A stretch of DNA of 64,000 nt from Protopterus annectens. Taxonomy: Eukaryota > Chordata > Ceratodontiformes > Protopteridae. A program made the position numbers and the translations under genes. Of this stretch, positions 35,165 to 47,849 are shown piece after piece. The notes under the pieces were generated by a model, which worked only from the letters and a program-made list of their open reading frames with translations, made no database searches and had not been told where the DNA came from. Each line of letters opens with the position of its first letter. The first letter of the stretch is position 1. The stretch lies in NCBI RefSeq assembly GCF_019279795.1, contig NC_056730.1:616067095-616131094 (forward strand), written 5' to 3'.

Positions 35165-35225
35165 ATCTTCAGATGTCAAACTTGTGAGACAGAATCCTTA
35201 ACCACTAAGCTACTCCATTTTCCAC
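35165..35225 (-). repeat. tRNA-derived SINE-like sequence
   Basis: The minus strand reads GGAGTAGCTTAGTGGTTAAGG, a good A box region, then CAAGTTTGACATCTG, a weak B box. A poly-A/T tract (35079-35112) lies just below, on its 3' side. Confidence 0.5.
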
Positions 35226-35465
35226 AATTAGAAACATTAATATGGGGTGGGATAACTCAGGGTTTCTCTTCTTTTGTGCATTAATAAATTTTCAGATAAT
35301 TTTGACAGAAAGAAAGAAATAATTTGATGTGCTGCTCTAATGTGTCCTTCCGGAGCTTGACGGCTTCAACAAGGAAGGTTTCTTAAGATGACACCTGTAA
35401 AGGAAGGAGGACTTACTCTGTATAAGTTCCTAAGTTATGATCTTCTGTCTTTACAGATTCAGAAA

Positions 35466-36360
35466 TCACTGAAGACTGCGGGGGGGAGTGAGGGAGAGAT
35501 GTGATCGATAGCAAGACCAACATATATTAGAGTAACACTCCAGGTCTGCCATCCATCTCCTCATGTCCTTAGACGAAGAGTTAAGGGCTTGTTCCCTCAC
35601 CCAAAGGTCTGCCAGCCTTACAAATGTGGTGACCTGACATCCACTCACCCACCTATGAAAATAAGTGCTTAGCTCAGCAATATAATCAATACACTCATCT
35701 GCCTTATGTCCATGCTCACAAAACTTTTTTTTTGTAAGCTCCAGGTGATAACTTAAAACATTCCACTAAACATTTTTTAATTTTGTCATAATTTAAACAA
35801 TCAGTATCAGACAATTTAGAAACAGCAGTTACAGCTTTACCATGGAGAAAGAAAGTCAAGATTTGTACCCAGAGCCATCGGTCAACATTATACTGTTTAC
35901 AAATTCATTCAAAATCATCACCTTCTTTACACTGTGGAAGAAATTTACTGACCTTTGTTGCTCTTGGGATTTGGTGATTCCCTTCCCCATTACCTCCATG
36001 TTCCTGTCGAAGAGTCAGTATGTTCCTCTCATTTTGACGCTGCTTCTCACTTTCTTCAGCCTCCAAATGCCACATTCTCTTTGCAGATTCTAATTCCATG
36101 TGTTTTGCCTCCAGTTCAAGTCTCTTTAACTCCAGATAGGTTTTTAAATCCTCTTAGGAAAAGGTGAACTGTCCTCTTTCTGAGGGCTGCACATCCCCAT
36201 CGCCAGACTAGTTGTCTTCCTGGTTGCTGGTTTGTGCTGCAGCTGTGACTAAGGCTGAAACCATTTCCTCTTTAGTCAGGTTGGCCTTCACCAGTCCTTT
36301 GGATTTGCACACCTTAGCCAACTGCTTCACTGTAACCTTGCCATAATCCTCTGCTGACAT
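35466..36360 (-). pseudogene. Ty3/gypsy-type retrotransposon Gag with SCAN-like domain (broken)
   Basis: The minus strand begins with ATG at 36358-36360 (MSAEDYGKVTVKQLAKVCK), a short helical domain with KANLTKEEMVSALV. A charged coiled coil follows (LELKRLELEAKHMELESAK). Then comes the KFLPQCKEGDDFE motif, followed by a SCAN-like helical capsid region (CLVECFKLSPGAYKKK, YIAELSTYFHRW, LADLWVREQAL, DMRRWMADLE). This layout fits the SCAN-related gag of vertebrate gypsy retrotransposons of the Gmr1 kind. It has stops near 36206 and 35904 and a frameshift near 35725 in an A-run. No protease, RT or integrase follows, and clear LTRs are not seen. Confidence 0.7.
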
Positions 36361-37094
36361 TTTTGCCTGCTCTCCCTGACTAAACTAAACTAACAAAAAT
36401 AAATAAAACTGTTGTGAAAAATGAAACTCTGTATGTTTACCTTGTGGCTGCTGAGAGTATACATACCTTTAGTGACTACTTACAGGCTAAAAAACTTCAA
36501 TTAATATCCACATCACTGCTAACCAATATGTGACATCCCTCTTCTGGGCCAGTACTTATGGAGGAGCAGTCCTCACAACTGACACCAGTGCGGAACAGTC
36601 ACTTTGAGCAAAAATAGATACATACAGTATTTTTAGATGCATCTCTTTGCACCAAGCACAATTTCCCTTAAGAGTACATAGGGAACACAATTCAGTTCTG
36701 GGGCTGGGTTTTCCTCCCCAGGCCCCACAAAGGGCTTCCTTTCTCTTTGAAAAAATCAATGCTGTGTGTACCTGTTCCAAGTAGCTGACACACACACATA
36801 CTCTTTGAGATTTGATTTTCACATATACACACACCTGGGAAAGGCTGGCACTGATTTACCCACTATGCCACCTCTACCCAGACTATAAGGTAGATTAACT
36901 ACCACCAGCCAATTACTTTAAGGCTCTTACCAGAGTACCCAATTACTTTTAGTAAAATTAATACTTATACAGATGGTAATGTTTGACCAACCAGCAAGAC
37001 TTTCAGGTGCATGAAGCCTCAGAGTCACATCTTACTGTCAAAGGTTAAACTATTTTCTAAAAGAGCAGCCACAAATGAAAGGTTTAGATATATT
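36361..37094. other. Flank of the gag pseudogene, possible LTR or leader
   Basis: This would be the 5' leader of the minus-strand Gag. TGTGACATCCCTCTTCTGGG near 36530 might mark an LTR border, but I find no second copy in the window, so no LTR is claimed. Confidence 0.3.
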
Positions 37095-37430
37095 TAATCT
37101 TCTTCTTTTCCCAGTTAGGGGTCGCCACAGCAGATCACCTGTCTGCTCATGATTGGCAGTGGAGATTTACAGTGCTGAGTTGCCAGCCTGGCACTCAACC
37201 TTCCACAGAAGGCTCACACATGCACACACTCACATCTAGGGCCAATTTAGAGTGTCCAATCCACCTGCAGCATGTCGTTGGGAGGAAACCAGTGCACCCG
37301 GAGGAAACCCACGTGACCACAGGGAGGACATGCAGACTCTGCACAGAAGGCACCCCAGCAGAGGATCAAACTGGAGAACCCCTTGCTGTGAGGTGGCAAC
37401 GCTAACTGCTGCACCACTGCGGCCACCCTG
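37095..37430 (+). repeat. Fish-type dispersed repeat (GGGGTCGCCACAGCAGATCA family)
   Basis: It begins CCCAGTTAGGGGTCGCCACA and contains GGAGGAAACCCACGTGACC, GGACATGCAGACTCTGCAC, and the end block GTGAGGTGGCAACGCTAACTGC-like sequence. I recognise these blocks as widespread in ray-finned fish and some other vertebrate genomes; which class of retroposon it is I cannot decide. A second fragment lies near 33778. Confidence 0.6.
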
Positions 37431-39350
37431 TTTAGATATATTTAATAATAACTAATAAAATAGAAAACATGAACATACTAAATATCTATTTACAATATAC
37501 ATCATACTTTTAATTCACAGGAAATATAAAAACTAACACAGATGAAAAGACTCAGACAGATACAGAAAACAATATTTAACTAGTCTCACTATTTTCCTAA
37601 CTGACTGAAAAATGACTGTTCTCTGGGTACTTACAAAAGCAAGACAAGATGAAGTGGATGAGTGTCTTTGTTGTCAGGTCCAAGACAGGGTGCTGAGTGT
37701 ACTCTGTCACATCTCTCACTAGTATCTAAATACAATTTCAGTGCTGGCTACAGAATAACATCACATCTGGTCACCTGATGTTGTGGTTCCCAAGCTATGC
37801 CCTCACTAGAAACATGAGCAAGGATTTGGCACAGATGTGTCACAATATACACATGTGAATGCAGTATATCATGATGTTGTAACTGATATTTAGCCCTGAA
37901 GTGTGCCTTGTTAAACACATTACTATGATCTATATGATACTACAGTAGCATACATCATATCCAGGTGAAATATTGGGTCTATATTATATTGTTGAAGAGG
38001 CACAGAGTTTGCATTTTAAGGGTCGATGAAGAGGCGTTCGATTGAAACCTCTTTGAGGACAAAACATAGACCCATAATATTATATGTATTAATTAGTAAA
38101 CTGTTGACAAATTGCATATTGCATATGTGGACTTTACACTGGCTTGTGACAAATGTCATCCTCTCTGTGTAGGTTAATAAATCCTTTGAGCGGATGCTGG
38201 GAAAACCAACCATCTACAAGCTAATTCTGTTATTTTTTGACAAAGAAGAACCCATAACAAGAACTATCTCACAACACTGATTGCTTAGTGAGCTTTGAGT
38301 TAAATAGTGTACATCTACTACATCATTGTACTTGGCCTGCTCATAAGGAAGTATAGCAAAGACTACAATAACATCAACTACCCAACACAAAAACATCATT
38401 ATACAGGCCCACTCACACTTTGTGATGATTTTCCACCATGGCAAAGAGTAAAAAATGATTGAATAAGGCCTCATAAAGCCCTAGAGTATGAGCAAAAGAA
38501 TGAATTGTACACGTCAATGTTTGTATGAAGTCACGCAATACAGATTATTATTTTTGGGGAAATAAGTAATGCCTGTGAGCATTCACTGATATACTCATGG
38601 GTTGCATCTTGCCCAACTCAAGCACATGCCAGGTTCAGATGTCATACACATGTATCAACCATTAATAGCACGGAAAGATGCATATCTGATGTGCTGTGTA
38701 GAACACACTTGAATTGCTTACATCACTATCCTATTGTAATGGGTATAGTTCCCTTAACATGGAGCATGAGAACTAAAAAGTAGTCATTTTACTGTGCCAT
38801 ATCTGCATTCTTTGGCTAAGCTAGTCCTGTCAGTCACAATTATTTGATAGACAAACATTAAAAATTTGAAACCCCTGCCAATCATGTTACACACTCTACA
38901 GATCTGTGTCATAGGTATGTCAGCCACAGAACTTTGTAATAGAGGACATCACAACAAACACATTTCAAGATGTGAAGTAATAAAGACTTTTGATGTTAAT
39001 TTATTCAATACAAATTATTCTGAGGGAACAAAAAGCTGTAGCAATGTACTTTTCTTGGAAGTCTGTACAATCCAGTATCACTGTTGGTTAGCTAAGCCAC
39101 TCTTCTCCATCCACATTGTTTTGCACACATACAGTTCCAGATTTGAACCATTGTTTATCTGCTTAGATATGATATGCAAGTCAGTATTAACTACAGGTGG
39201 CACAGAAGCAGTCTCCACAAGAATTACAGAGCAGTTATTTGAGTGATAGGAAATCTCCAATGTGTTGGAAGATCTTTGTTTGAACTAAAACTGGATAGAA
39301 ATAAATTGATGCAATGTTGTACATGTCACATCAGTACACTCATATTATTT
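37431..39350. other. AT-rich stretch without recognised gene
   Basis: An imperfect inverted repeat spans 37975-38085 (GGTCTATATTATATTG against ATAATATTATATG and ATAGACCC). Otherwise no coding motif or RNA gene is supported. Units like those of the satellite that follows may begin, very degraded, near 38870. Confidence 0.4.
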
Positions 39351-39359
39351 TATCCTTAA

Positions 39360-40163
39360 CTGGATTTGAACAGCTGCCTATATATTTCTGCAATCTAAGA
39401 ACTGTGTATTAATTGCACACCACAGATGAAGTCTTACCAGAGATGTCAGACAGAAATATTTGAAGGCATGACATCATCAATGGGGTGTAAAGCAGTTGTT
39501 TGACATAAAAGTACTGGAGGAGCCCATGTCCACTGTGACTGTATACATTTCAATTGTGATGGGTGCAATTCATGCATAGTAGTATACTGACACCCACCAA
39601 TACTATTTAGTCACCAAAGGTTTCAAACATCTACTCATGAGAACACAGAAGCTACATGATATTGTATAGACTAAATGCACCACATTAGGAGTCGTATGAC
39701 ATATGTGAGATAGAATGTATTTGAAAACATTGCATCATGTTTTTGCTGCAAGGCATATGTGTGCCTTTAAACTGATTTATAGTCTGCTGTGATCTGTCTC
39801 TTTGTCAAAAAATATTGTTTGACAGTTGGTTTACCCAAACACACTTGGTGGATAAGGCCATCATCCCTGTGACTACAGAAGCACAATCATGCACAGTGTG
39901 TAAATAATCCTTGATTCAAACTTATGGCATACCAGGGCAAGGCAGTGTGTCATTTCATCACAAAAGAGGAGAAGGCTTGCTACTAGGTTGGGATAAAGCA
40001 AATTTCAATAAACTGCTTTATCAGTATTTAACAAAGCAGCTGTCTGTGCTAAAACGAACGGAAAGTAGTTAAATTGGCCTCATCAGCCACACATATACAT
40101 CAGATATGCTGGACACACCGTTCTTACCTACTTGAACATACACAGACACACACGCACACACAT

Positions 40164-40247
<84 letters not shown>

Positions 40248-40524
40248 ATACACAAACACACACACACAAAACACCTGAGTTGATGGAGCAATGTTTGGTT
40301 CAAACTGATTATCTCAAAAGGTAGAAGACATTGCACAGATTGCAAGCACCAGACAAGATGTTGTTTTACAACTGTGACAGTGCACATTTGAATGGATGAC
40401 ATCACCATTATTTTCACATAATGATGTGTGTGCTAAAAGGGAATGAAAGTGGTGTGAGAACCCACTACTACTGTAAAGCCACACATCATATCTGTATATG
40501 AAGCCATTTCTACCTAATGTGACT

Positions 40525-40568
<44 letters not shown>

Positions 40569-41164
40569 CACACAGTAGTCACTCATTACTGGATTCAAAC
40601 TACCTACCTAATTATACAGTGTTGTGAGCACCCTATCGAAAACAAGCACCAGAAGAGAAGTATTTTTATAACACTGAGATAGTGTATTTCTGAAAGCATT
40701 ACCTTTTCAGCTTTTCAGTGTGCTGCACAAAATGATTTTTGCCTGAAAATGCAAGAAATTGATGGGGAATCCATCTCCCAGTGTAAACATATGTCCTAAA
40801 TGGAAGTGATGGAGGCCATTCTACATGACACTACAGACACACACATTCTTAATATTTAAGCAGTGCTTAATTCCAACTACCTACCTTTCTAGCTACACAA
40901 TGTATGTTTTTATCTACTGCAAGTGCCACAGAAGAAGCCTTAAAGTAAGTGAGAGATACAGCACATTTGAAAGGATGTCCAATTCATTATGTAGCAGAAC
41001 AAATATTAGTACTACAAGTGTAATCAACTAATGTGGGAACACTGTCCCATTGTAAATGTTTCTCCTGAGTGAAAGTGCAGACGTTAGATGTTAGATCTAT
41101 TTCTGAAGCCATACTTACTTAGCACTGCACACACACATACATGCACGCACGCATGCATGCACGT

Positions 41165-41203
<39 letters not shown>

Positions 41204-41738
41204 ACACAAATACACTAGTTCAACTCTGATGGATTCGAACCACCTCCATCTCTAGTTACATAATCTAGAAAGCACAGTATTAGCAATAAGCACCACAGAA
41301 ATCTGCTTACCTCAATGAGATAGTTTACATTTTAAAGGTTGCACAGATTGTGCTTTGGATTGATGGGGGGGGGGTCCCTTGCCCAATGTAAATATATCTT
41401 GTATATAGAAGTGTGTACAATGAATCTTTTGATAAAGCCAATTCTACCTTACAATGCAGATACATACCCACTCATAGTATTTAATCAATGCTGGATTCAA
41501 AAAATATTATCTAGTTATGCAATGTAGAGAACACAAATGCCAGAGGAGAAGTCTAACTATGACAGTGACAGAGGTAAACATTTGAAAGGATGACCTTTTT
41601 AGTGGGTTGCATTGAAGTTGTCTGTGATAAAAGTAGAAGAATTTGATGGGGGAGTCCTATCCCATTTTAAGTGTTTCTCCTGAGTGGAAATGTACAGATC
41701 AGGTGTATTGGTGAAGCCAGTCCTACCCTGCACTATAG

Positions 41739-41801
<63 letters not shown>

Positions 41802-41960
41802 TGCACTCATGATAGTTAGTCACTGCTGTATTTGAGCACCTTCCTATCCAATTACATAATTTACAGTCCATTGTATCAAACAGAAGCACCACAGGAGAAG
41901 TCTGGCTTTAAATGTGTGATAATGCACTTTTGTAAGAATTGCCACATCACTGTGTTGTAG
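39360..41960 (-). repeat. Tandem satellite with embedded CA tracts and a tRNA-like B box
   Basis: Degenerate units of about 250-300 bp repeat the order: GATTCRAACCACCTACCT, TAGTTACAYAATCTA, AGCACCACAGAAGAAGTCT, TTTGAAAGGATGAC, GATGGGGGAGTCC, GTAAATGTTTCTCCTGAGTG and GAAGCCATTCTACCT, then a CA tract. Clear units sit near 40270, 40590, 40870, 41220, 41470 and 41820; older ones near 39360-40020. CA tracts lie at 40138-40264, 40528-40574, 41106-41202 and 41740-41799. On the minus strand, GTGGTTCGAATCCATCA (near 41227) carries a perfect B box, with a tRNA-like body beside it. Confidence 0.75.
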
Positions 41961-41964
41961 GGAA

Positions 41965-42740
41965 GCTAGTGTGCATCACAGGTTTGGGTGAAAACACATA
42001 GGTCTTTACAAGCAGAAGTAACAACAATGTGTTGATCACAAGTAATTGCATACTGCTCAGATAATGTACCAGTCCTGCTGTTCATGTGCATTGCAGCAGT
42101 GTGAGTGACATGTACCTGTTTTATAGTGTGGTATATTGGTGGCAATCGGTTTTGTGAAACAGTGGATTGACAACAAAGCATTCCTGAGTGTTCAGGTCAG
42201 ATTACTGTATGCAAGTAGTACTCATTTGCTTTGTCATTTTAAATATTCTGTCGTGCTTGGACAATGTACAGTGTAAATACAAACAGACATGCCAAAAATA
42301 TGACCGTGCACTGCTTAATTCCACTTAGGAAATATGTGGGAAATGGGTTCACACCATTGTACATCATTTGCAAGTCTAAACATGTTGGAATGCAGTTATA
42401 ACTTTATATAAAGAAAGTGTTTAGCCAGCATCACAGTTAACTCCTATATTGTGAGTACAACAGTCCATTGCAACATAAAGAAGTAATACAAGACACTACT
42501 TTCTTTTTTCAGAATCACTTCCTGAAGCACAGCATTGACAAGCTCATTTACAAGACCATTTGCAAAGTATTAGCACATGTATAATTACATGCTGAGTTTG
42601 GAACTTTAAGTAGGGATTAACAGTAGTCGATGGTGCTCTGGCCAACCTTTGCACAAATAAGGAGTACAGACATTGAAACAGTTCTGATTCTGATCAAGTT
42701 CAGAACAGATGTGTGTTATGTTAATGTTTTATGTATCATG
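41965..42740. other. Unassigned spacer
   Basis: No supported gene or repeat beyond weak similarity to the preceding satellite units. Confidence 0.35.
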
Positions 42741-42744
42741 ATAG

Positions 42745-43165
42745 GATTATAGGTGCATAGGTGTGTACTAGGCTAATGGCCCTGGAGCCTTTACAAGCCT
42801 AGTGCATAGGATTACCCTGGCATTGTGCCACCCAACCTTAGTTTCCAGTGCCTCTGTCGAGCAGAGCCACTGGAGTGACCCCCGGGGTGCATTTTCTGCT
42901 TCCCATCCACTCATCAAGATTTCTGTTGAAGAGGGCCAGTGAGGTGCTCTGTTTGACATGTATGGGAAGTCTATTCCATAGCATGGGCAGTCTCTGGGTT
43001 ATCAACCTATCCTTCCAGCACATTCTGCTGATTGTGGTAATGAGTTTAGGTCTCTGGAGTGTGTGGTGCAGAGGGATTGGGATTTCTTTAGATGTAGCAT
43101 TTCTAACAGAGCTGGGTCAGACATGGGTTTGTAAGTCAAGCAGAGATTGCCTCTAAGTAGGTGAT
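42745..43165 (-). pseudogene. CR1-like LINE 3' end
   Basis: The minus strand encodes the ORF2 C-terminus (MCWKDRLITQRLPMLWNRLP, then LFNRNLDEWMGSRK), matching those at 8.05, 28.85 and 44.95 kb. A tail of CACCTATAATCCTATCAT-type repeats ends it near 42745. The copy is 5' truncated near 43165. Confidence 0.8.
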
Positions 43166-43539
43166 ATGAGACTGAGGATAGTTGGATTTTTTGAGATTGT
43201 CAATATACGGCCAGATAGACCAAATAAAGCATGTCAAGCAGATGCATAGGTGATTGTGGAGAGCTGTTTATGGGACATAATTTGTTTTGTGGAACAGGTG
43301 CCTTTTTTAGAGAGAGAGAACTGTTGAGCAAGGTGCTTAGAAATAAGAGGGTTAGGCTGGTAAGGTAGGTTAAGCTGTAGGCGCAGATATATTGGAAATA
43401 CAAGACAGACATGGATGGTGTTTAACACAAAAGTTTGGATCACCAAGACTGGGGCTAGGTAGGAAACAATGGAGGTGTATCCATGTCCAGCTTGAGCACA
43501 GTGAGAATCTAGTCTTCACCTTTAGAACTGTCATCACTA

Positions 43540-43990
43540 TCTCTTGTCACAAATCCCTGGCTCAGTGCTGGATGTGGTATCCATTTTGCAATTCACTGCA
43601 GGTTGTTTTCTACTCTGCTGACATGGGCACAAAGGTCTCTCTACATGATGTCCTCCCTCAGCGCTGTCAGCTCCTGATGGGTGACAAAATCACTACTCCC
43701 AGTATTACTCACTATGGTTATCACTGCACCAGCTGCCAGAGCAGAGCTACCTGCTGCAGTTGGAGCAGGTAGGGCTGTAGTTGTGGAGGCAATGCTGACA
43801 GATTTTGACCCAGATATGCTGGGTGTCTGCACTGCCTATAGTAGTGCCACTGCAGCCACCTGTGTAGGTATGGCAGGCTTTACCCCAGTGGTCTGTCTTG
43901 CTCAATGTGCTGATGATCATTTGTGCAACCAGACTGGATCTGGTCCTCAGTAATATGGGAAAGTGCTGCATAACCCCTACTGTAACGCCT
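43540..43990 (-). pseudogene. Broken frame of unknown family with a coiled-coil-like segment
   Basis: The minus strand reads an Ala/Thr/Ser-rich stretch (ALPAPTAAGSSALAAGAV) then FVTHQELTALREDIM, a stop, RDLCAHVSRVENNLQ, another stop, and IAKWIPHPALSQGFV. The heptad-like helices suggest a coiled coil, as in retroelement ORF1 or a transposon accessory protein. I do not recognise the family. The stops mean it is not functional. Confidence 0.35.
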
Positions 43991-44029
43991 TCCCTGGTAA
44001 GGTCAGAGTACAAAATGGTTGGTCTCCTT

Positions 44030-45265
44030 TGAAGTAAAAATAAAACCTAGACCCCCAACTAAACCGGGAATATTTAGAAACTATAATAAGGGTAACCTCC
44101 TATTATTAAGTGAGAACCTGGCAAAATTTCAAGCCCCTATAAACCCCGAGAACACTTCTGCCTGTGCAGAACTGTTCACAGAAACCCTGTGCAAACATGT
44201 TAATAGCTGTATAGAGGAAGCTGTACCCACCAGAAAAAATACAGAACTAACTTAAAAAACAAGCCACCCTGGTGGAATCACAAAATCAATCGGATGTATA
44301 ACAACAGGAAGAAAATCATGGCAAAAATTAGAAGGTGCAGCACCCAGCTAAGCAAACAACAGAGGACAAATAAAGTCTACGAAGGCCAGATTTGAGGTAT
44401 TTTGGCCTCCCAGGCCAAGGAGAACCACAAAACATTCTTTAGCTATGTCCACAACCTCAAAGGCAATACACAATTGTGTGCAGAGTTCATTGTAAATGGA
44501 GTCACCTATACTGAGCCAGAAGATGTAGCAAACCTCCTGGCTGATAAATTCAGCTCCAACTTTACTCCTCTCTCCCCCTCAACCTTCTCTCAGGAAATAT
44601 CATCAAATATAACTCCCCCTACTATCAGTAGGGAACAGGTCCTTAATGCTCTCTCTAAGATATCCCAGGATGCCTTATAAATAACATGAAACATGACCTA
44701 TCAGGGCCTCTGGAATTACTATTTAAATGTAGCCCTGAAGCAGGCTTATATGTCCTATGCAGACTGCCCTAAGGCCCTATCCATGTATTCTGTCTCCTAC
44801 AGGCTTTTACGGGGAGATGTATGCCTGGCATACAGGGCATTATCAGACCCCACTCTGATGGACCTCCTGCATATCCACAAAACAACAGTACCAGAATTAC
44901 CCATTCTAAAGACTTAAACCTTGCCTGTGATATAAATAGGACCTCCTGGAGAGATAGGTATGCATCTCAGAGACTTCCCTGTCTATGGAACAGGATCCCC
45001 ATCTATGTGAAGCAGAGTTCCTCCCTAAACCAATTCAAGTGCAACTTGGACAATTAGATGGAAAACCGAAAATTCATCCCTGGTTTGGCACCTATGTCTC
45101 TGACGCAAACAGGTAACCTGTAAATGGTTCATCTCCCAGGTCCATGCTTACACTTATCAAAGGCATCAGAACTCATCAGAGATTTCGGATGCATGGCTAG
45201 GCTTAAAAAGGTCCTTGTGGTTGTTAGCCTAGTAAACACCTATAAACCTATGAACTTATAACTTA
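44030..45265 (+). pseudogene. CR1-like LINE, internally deleted
   Basis: Positions 44030-44260 encode the linker (LFTETLCKHVNSCIEEAVP). Positions 44402-44680 are an open 92-codon frame (FFSYVHNLKGNTQLCAEFIV, ADKFSSNFTPLSPSTF, ISREQVLNAL), the start of RT. The copy then jumps to the C-terminus at 44930-45055 (RDRYASQRLPCLWNRIP). It ends in CCTATAAACCTATGAACTTATA-type tail repeats (45238-45265). The catalytic core is deleted. Confidence 0.85.
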
Positions 45266-45309
45266 TAAATTAGGCTGCACAATCACACATGTTGACATCC
45301 AGGACCATG

Positions 45310-47037
45310 CTCAGATGCAGTGCTGCTACCTGACTGTAACTGCTCTCTGTTGGATGAGGTCCCTACATGGAAATTCTCAGGAGCACAGCCCCATGGCCTG
45401 CCATGTCCGTGTGTGGACAGCACAGTTACTGATGTATCAGTGGAAGTACTGCCACTATGGGAGCAAGATTGGTTACAGCCACATTGCCTGGCAGCAGATT
45501 ATGTGGCTGACCTACACCCACAAGGATGCCATTCACCTCCCAGCACACATTCCATCACAGACACTGCTCTTTCCAACATGTCATTCATCTATTCCAGTTA
45601 ATCAGAAACATCATGGAGGCAGTCACGCATGTCAGACTTTACAACATCCACAATCCTGAGTATTTGTATGTTCCATCTATGGGAATGTGCCTGTGCCTCC
45701 ATGATGGCCCTAAACATACATTGAGTAGCACAGGAAGTGATACCTGCACCAGCTGGAGGAGGGCCAGGATGAGATCCCTGAGCACTGCTCTAAATCTTCC
45801 TGTGTGGCCCCTCATCCCCACTTTGGCTATGGCCAGACTCAACAGGCACTGAAGCCACAGCAGCCACACTTCCCTGATCAGTGTCCTTGTCCTCCACCTG
45901 TCCAAGACCTGTGGGCTCAGTGGAAAGTGTAGGCAGAGGCATATTAGCTGTGTCCAATGTAAATGCAGGGAATGGCTGTATGTCAACCTCTTTGTCAGAG
46001 TCAACCTCTGCAACCCCAAACTGTGGCTCAGTTTGGCCACCATCATCATCAGACTCTGCTGCTACACTGACATCAGGTGGCACAGGGCCCACAGTTACAC
46101 TGTGAGAATCACATGCGATAAAAAAACAAGACACATAGGAACACTTTAATCCTGCCACTGCTATAATGCAATATATGCTGATAAAGTAACAATACTGCCA
46201 CTATTACAGACAGTCCAGCAATACACACAACATGCCTGAGATCAAATTCATGACTGCAATATCTGTTTAAATTGATCACCAGTACTGACATCAAACTATT
46301 TGGGTAACAAATTGCAGAAGGCAAGCTTCCCGGAGAACTGAAGGTCTTGAAAGAAGTTATGCAAGAGGTAATGGCAACAATATCACAATCAACTATAACA
46401 CAGGGGGTAATACATTGACCCTTTATAGCTGCAGTAACCAAATGTTTAAATAAAAATGTGGCTGACAACTCCAAGCTAAGCTTATAACAGTAACAATCTT
46501 CAATCCCCCCAACCAAATAAATACATGTGACACAGAATTAACTTATTAATTTAAATGTACTCTATACAACAGTATTCAACAGTTCAAGTAACAAGGCCTA
46601 CCTGGAAGATCCCCTTGGGATGTGGTTGGTATGTCTGACATGCTTGTTCCCACATCCAGCAAATGATGGACTTCAGTTTCATGTGAGCTTTGTGTGGTCA
46701 TTAAGTCATCTAGGAACTGCTCACTGTGGGTCAGTGGTGGTCCCCTAGTAGACCCTCCACCTGTAACCAAAAGGTCATGGCCTACTGCAGCTGCTCTCTT
46801 TCTTGCAGCAGTAATCATATCAGTGGTCCTGTGGTGTATCTGTTCATAGGTTCTGCCATGGCCACCCATGGCATTCTCAGCGGCAAAAATTTGTTGCCAT
46901 ATTATGAGGCTATGACCCATATCTTGCCTTCCCCTTTGCAGGAGGAAGGCACCATGTTGCTGAAAACCATCAATTATTATATTGTTTTTGGCTTCTGTAA
47001 AGGGTCTTAGACACAGATTTACATGTCTCGATGCCAT
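45310..47037 (-). pseudogene. SANT/Myb-like Harbinger protein, decayed
   Basis: The first exon on the minus strand runs from ATG 47037 to about 46602, with an acceptor (TTTTCTTTTAG) just upstream and donor GTAGGC at its end. It reads MASRHVNLCLRPFTEAKNNI, IWQQIFAAENAMGG, RTYEQIHHRTTDMITAARKR and GGGSTRGPPLTHSEQFL, a Myb_DNA-bind_5-type domain homologous to the inner SANT gene at 17.5-17.9 kb. A downstream part near 46110-45790 is acidic (VSVAAESDDDGG). At 45740-45590 a helix matching MFRTVMQAQ of the intact gene appears in a shifted frame, with stops. The phases do not join cleanly, so it is scored as a pseudogene. No transposase is next to it. Confidence 0.65.
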
Positions 47038-47089
47038 GATTGTAAATGGCCTAAAAGAAAACAGAGGTATAATACACATAAGTATCACA

Positions 47090-47849
47090 TAACTACAAAA
47101 TATTGTTTACATATACAACAGAAAAGGTAGCCAATCAGTATTGCCCACTGGTAAAACATAAAACAGTCTAGAGATGTGAAATACTAGCAACAGGCAGTAT
47201 GCAATACAAGGAGAGTAGCAACAGGAGGATATCCTTGTTTGTATCATATCAGTTATTCACCTTAGCCCCCACCCCCACAAAAGAACAGGCAAATGACCCT
47301 TTTGACTAGATAAATATCTTTGAAATACTACAAGGGCTGTCAAAGGGCCTGTCCAAGAAACATTTCTACATATTTCTGACACAGCAGTCATTTCCATTTA
47401 TTTTAATGTCTTGCCAGTCATGTCTAACTCTGAAATGGCTGGACAAACTTGGCCATGACATCAGTACACTTCTAAGTAATGCATACAAATAACACTGTAA
47501 AAGCCTGTGCTTCACATTATTGTTAAATACATTCCAGCAAATGCAGTATGTAAGTGGCAAAATGGAACCATACCTTGTGAGAATGAATAATCCTCTGTAG
47601 AGATATTCTGAAGAAAATGCTTGTTATCAATGTTCCAAACATATAGAACTAAAATCAGCTTGCCTACTCACAGGGTTGCCATTTTATATGTTGTACAGTA
47701 TTAATGGATTGTAGCTGTGAGTAATTACTGGTTGGGAGGGGGAAATCACAGCAGCACTGCAGTATGATTTACTTCCACTAGGTGTTTCAGCTTAGATCTA
47801 GAAAGTGTTACAGTACATGTAAGGCTGGAAATGTAAGTAAGCAGTACAC
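47090..47849. other. Spacer between oppositely oriented SANT copies
   Basis: AT-rich, without recognisable coding motif; may hold the 5' region of the minus-strand SANT copy. Confidence 0.4.

Noticed and set aside
36361-37094. LTR of the gypsy element
   Set aside because: No second copy or clear TG...CA borders could be found in the window.
37975-38085. Possible hammerhead (TCGATGA with an AGAGG/CCTCT stem)
   Set aside because: The core CTGATGA is changed and no GAAA follows the stem, so the motif is incomplete.
40069-40598. VCVCVC and HTHTHT open frames
   Set aside because: Translation of CA tracts in the satellite.
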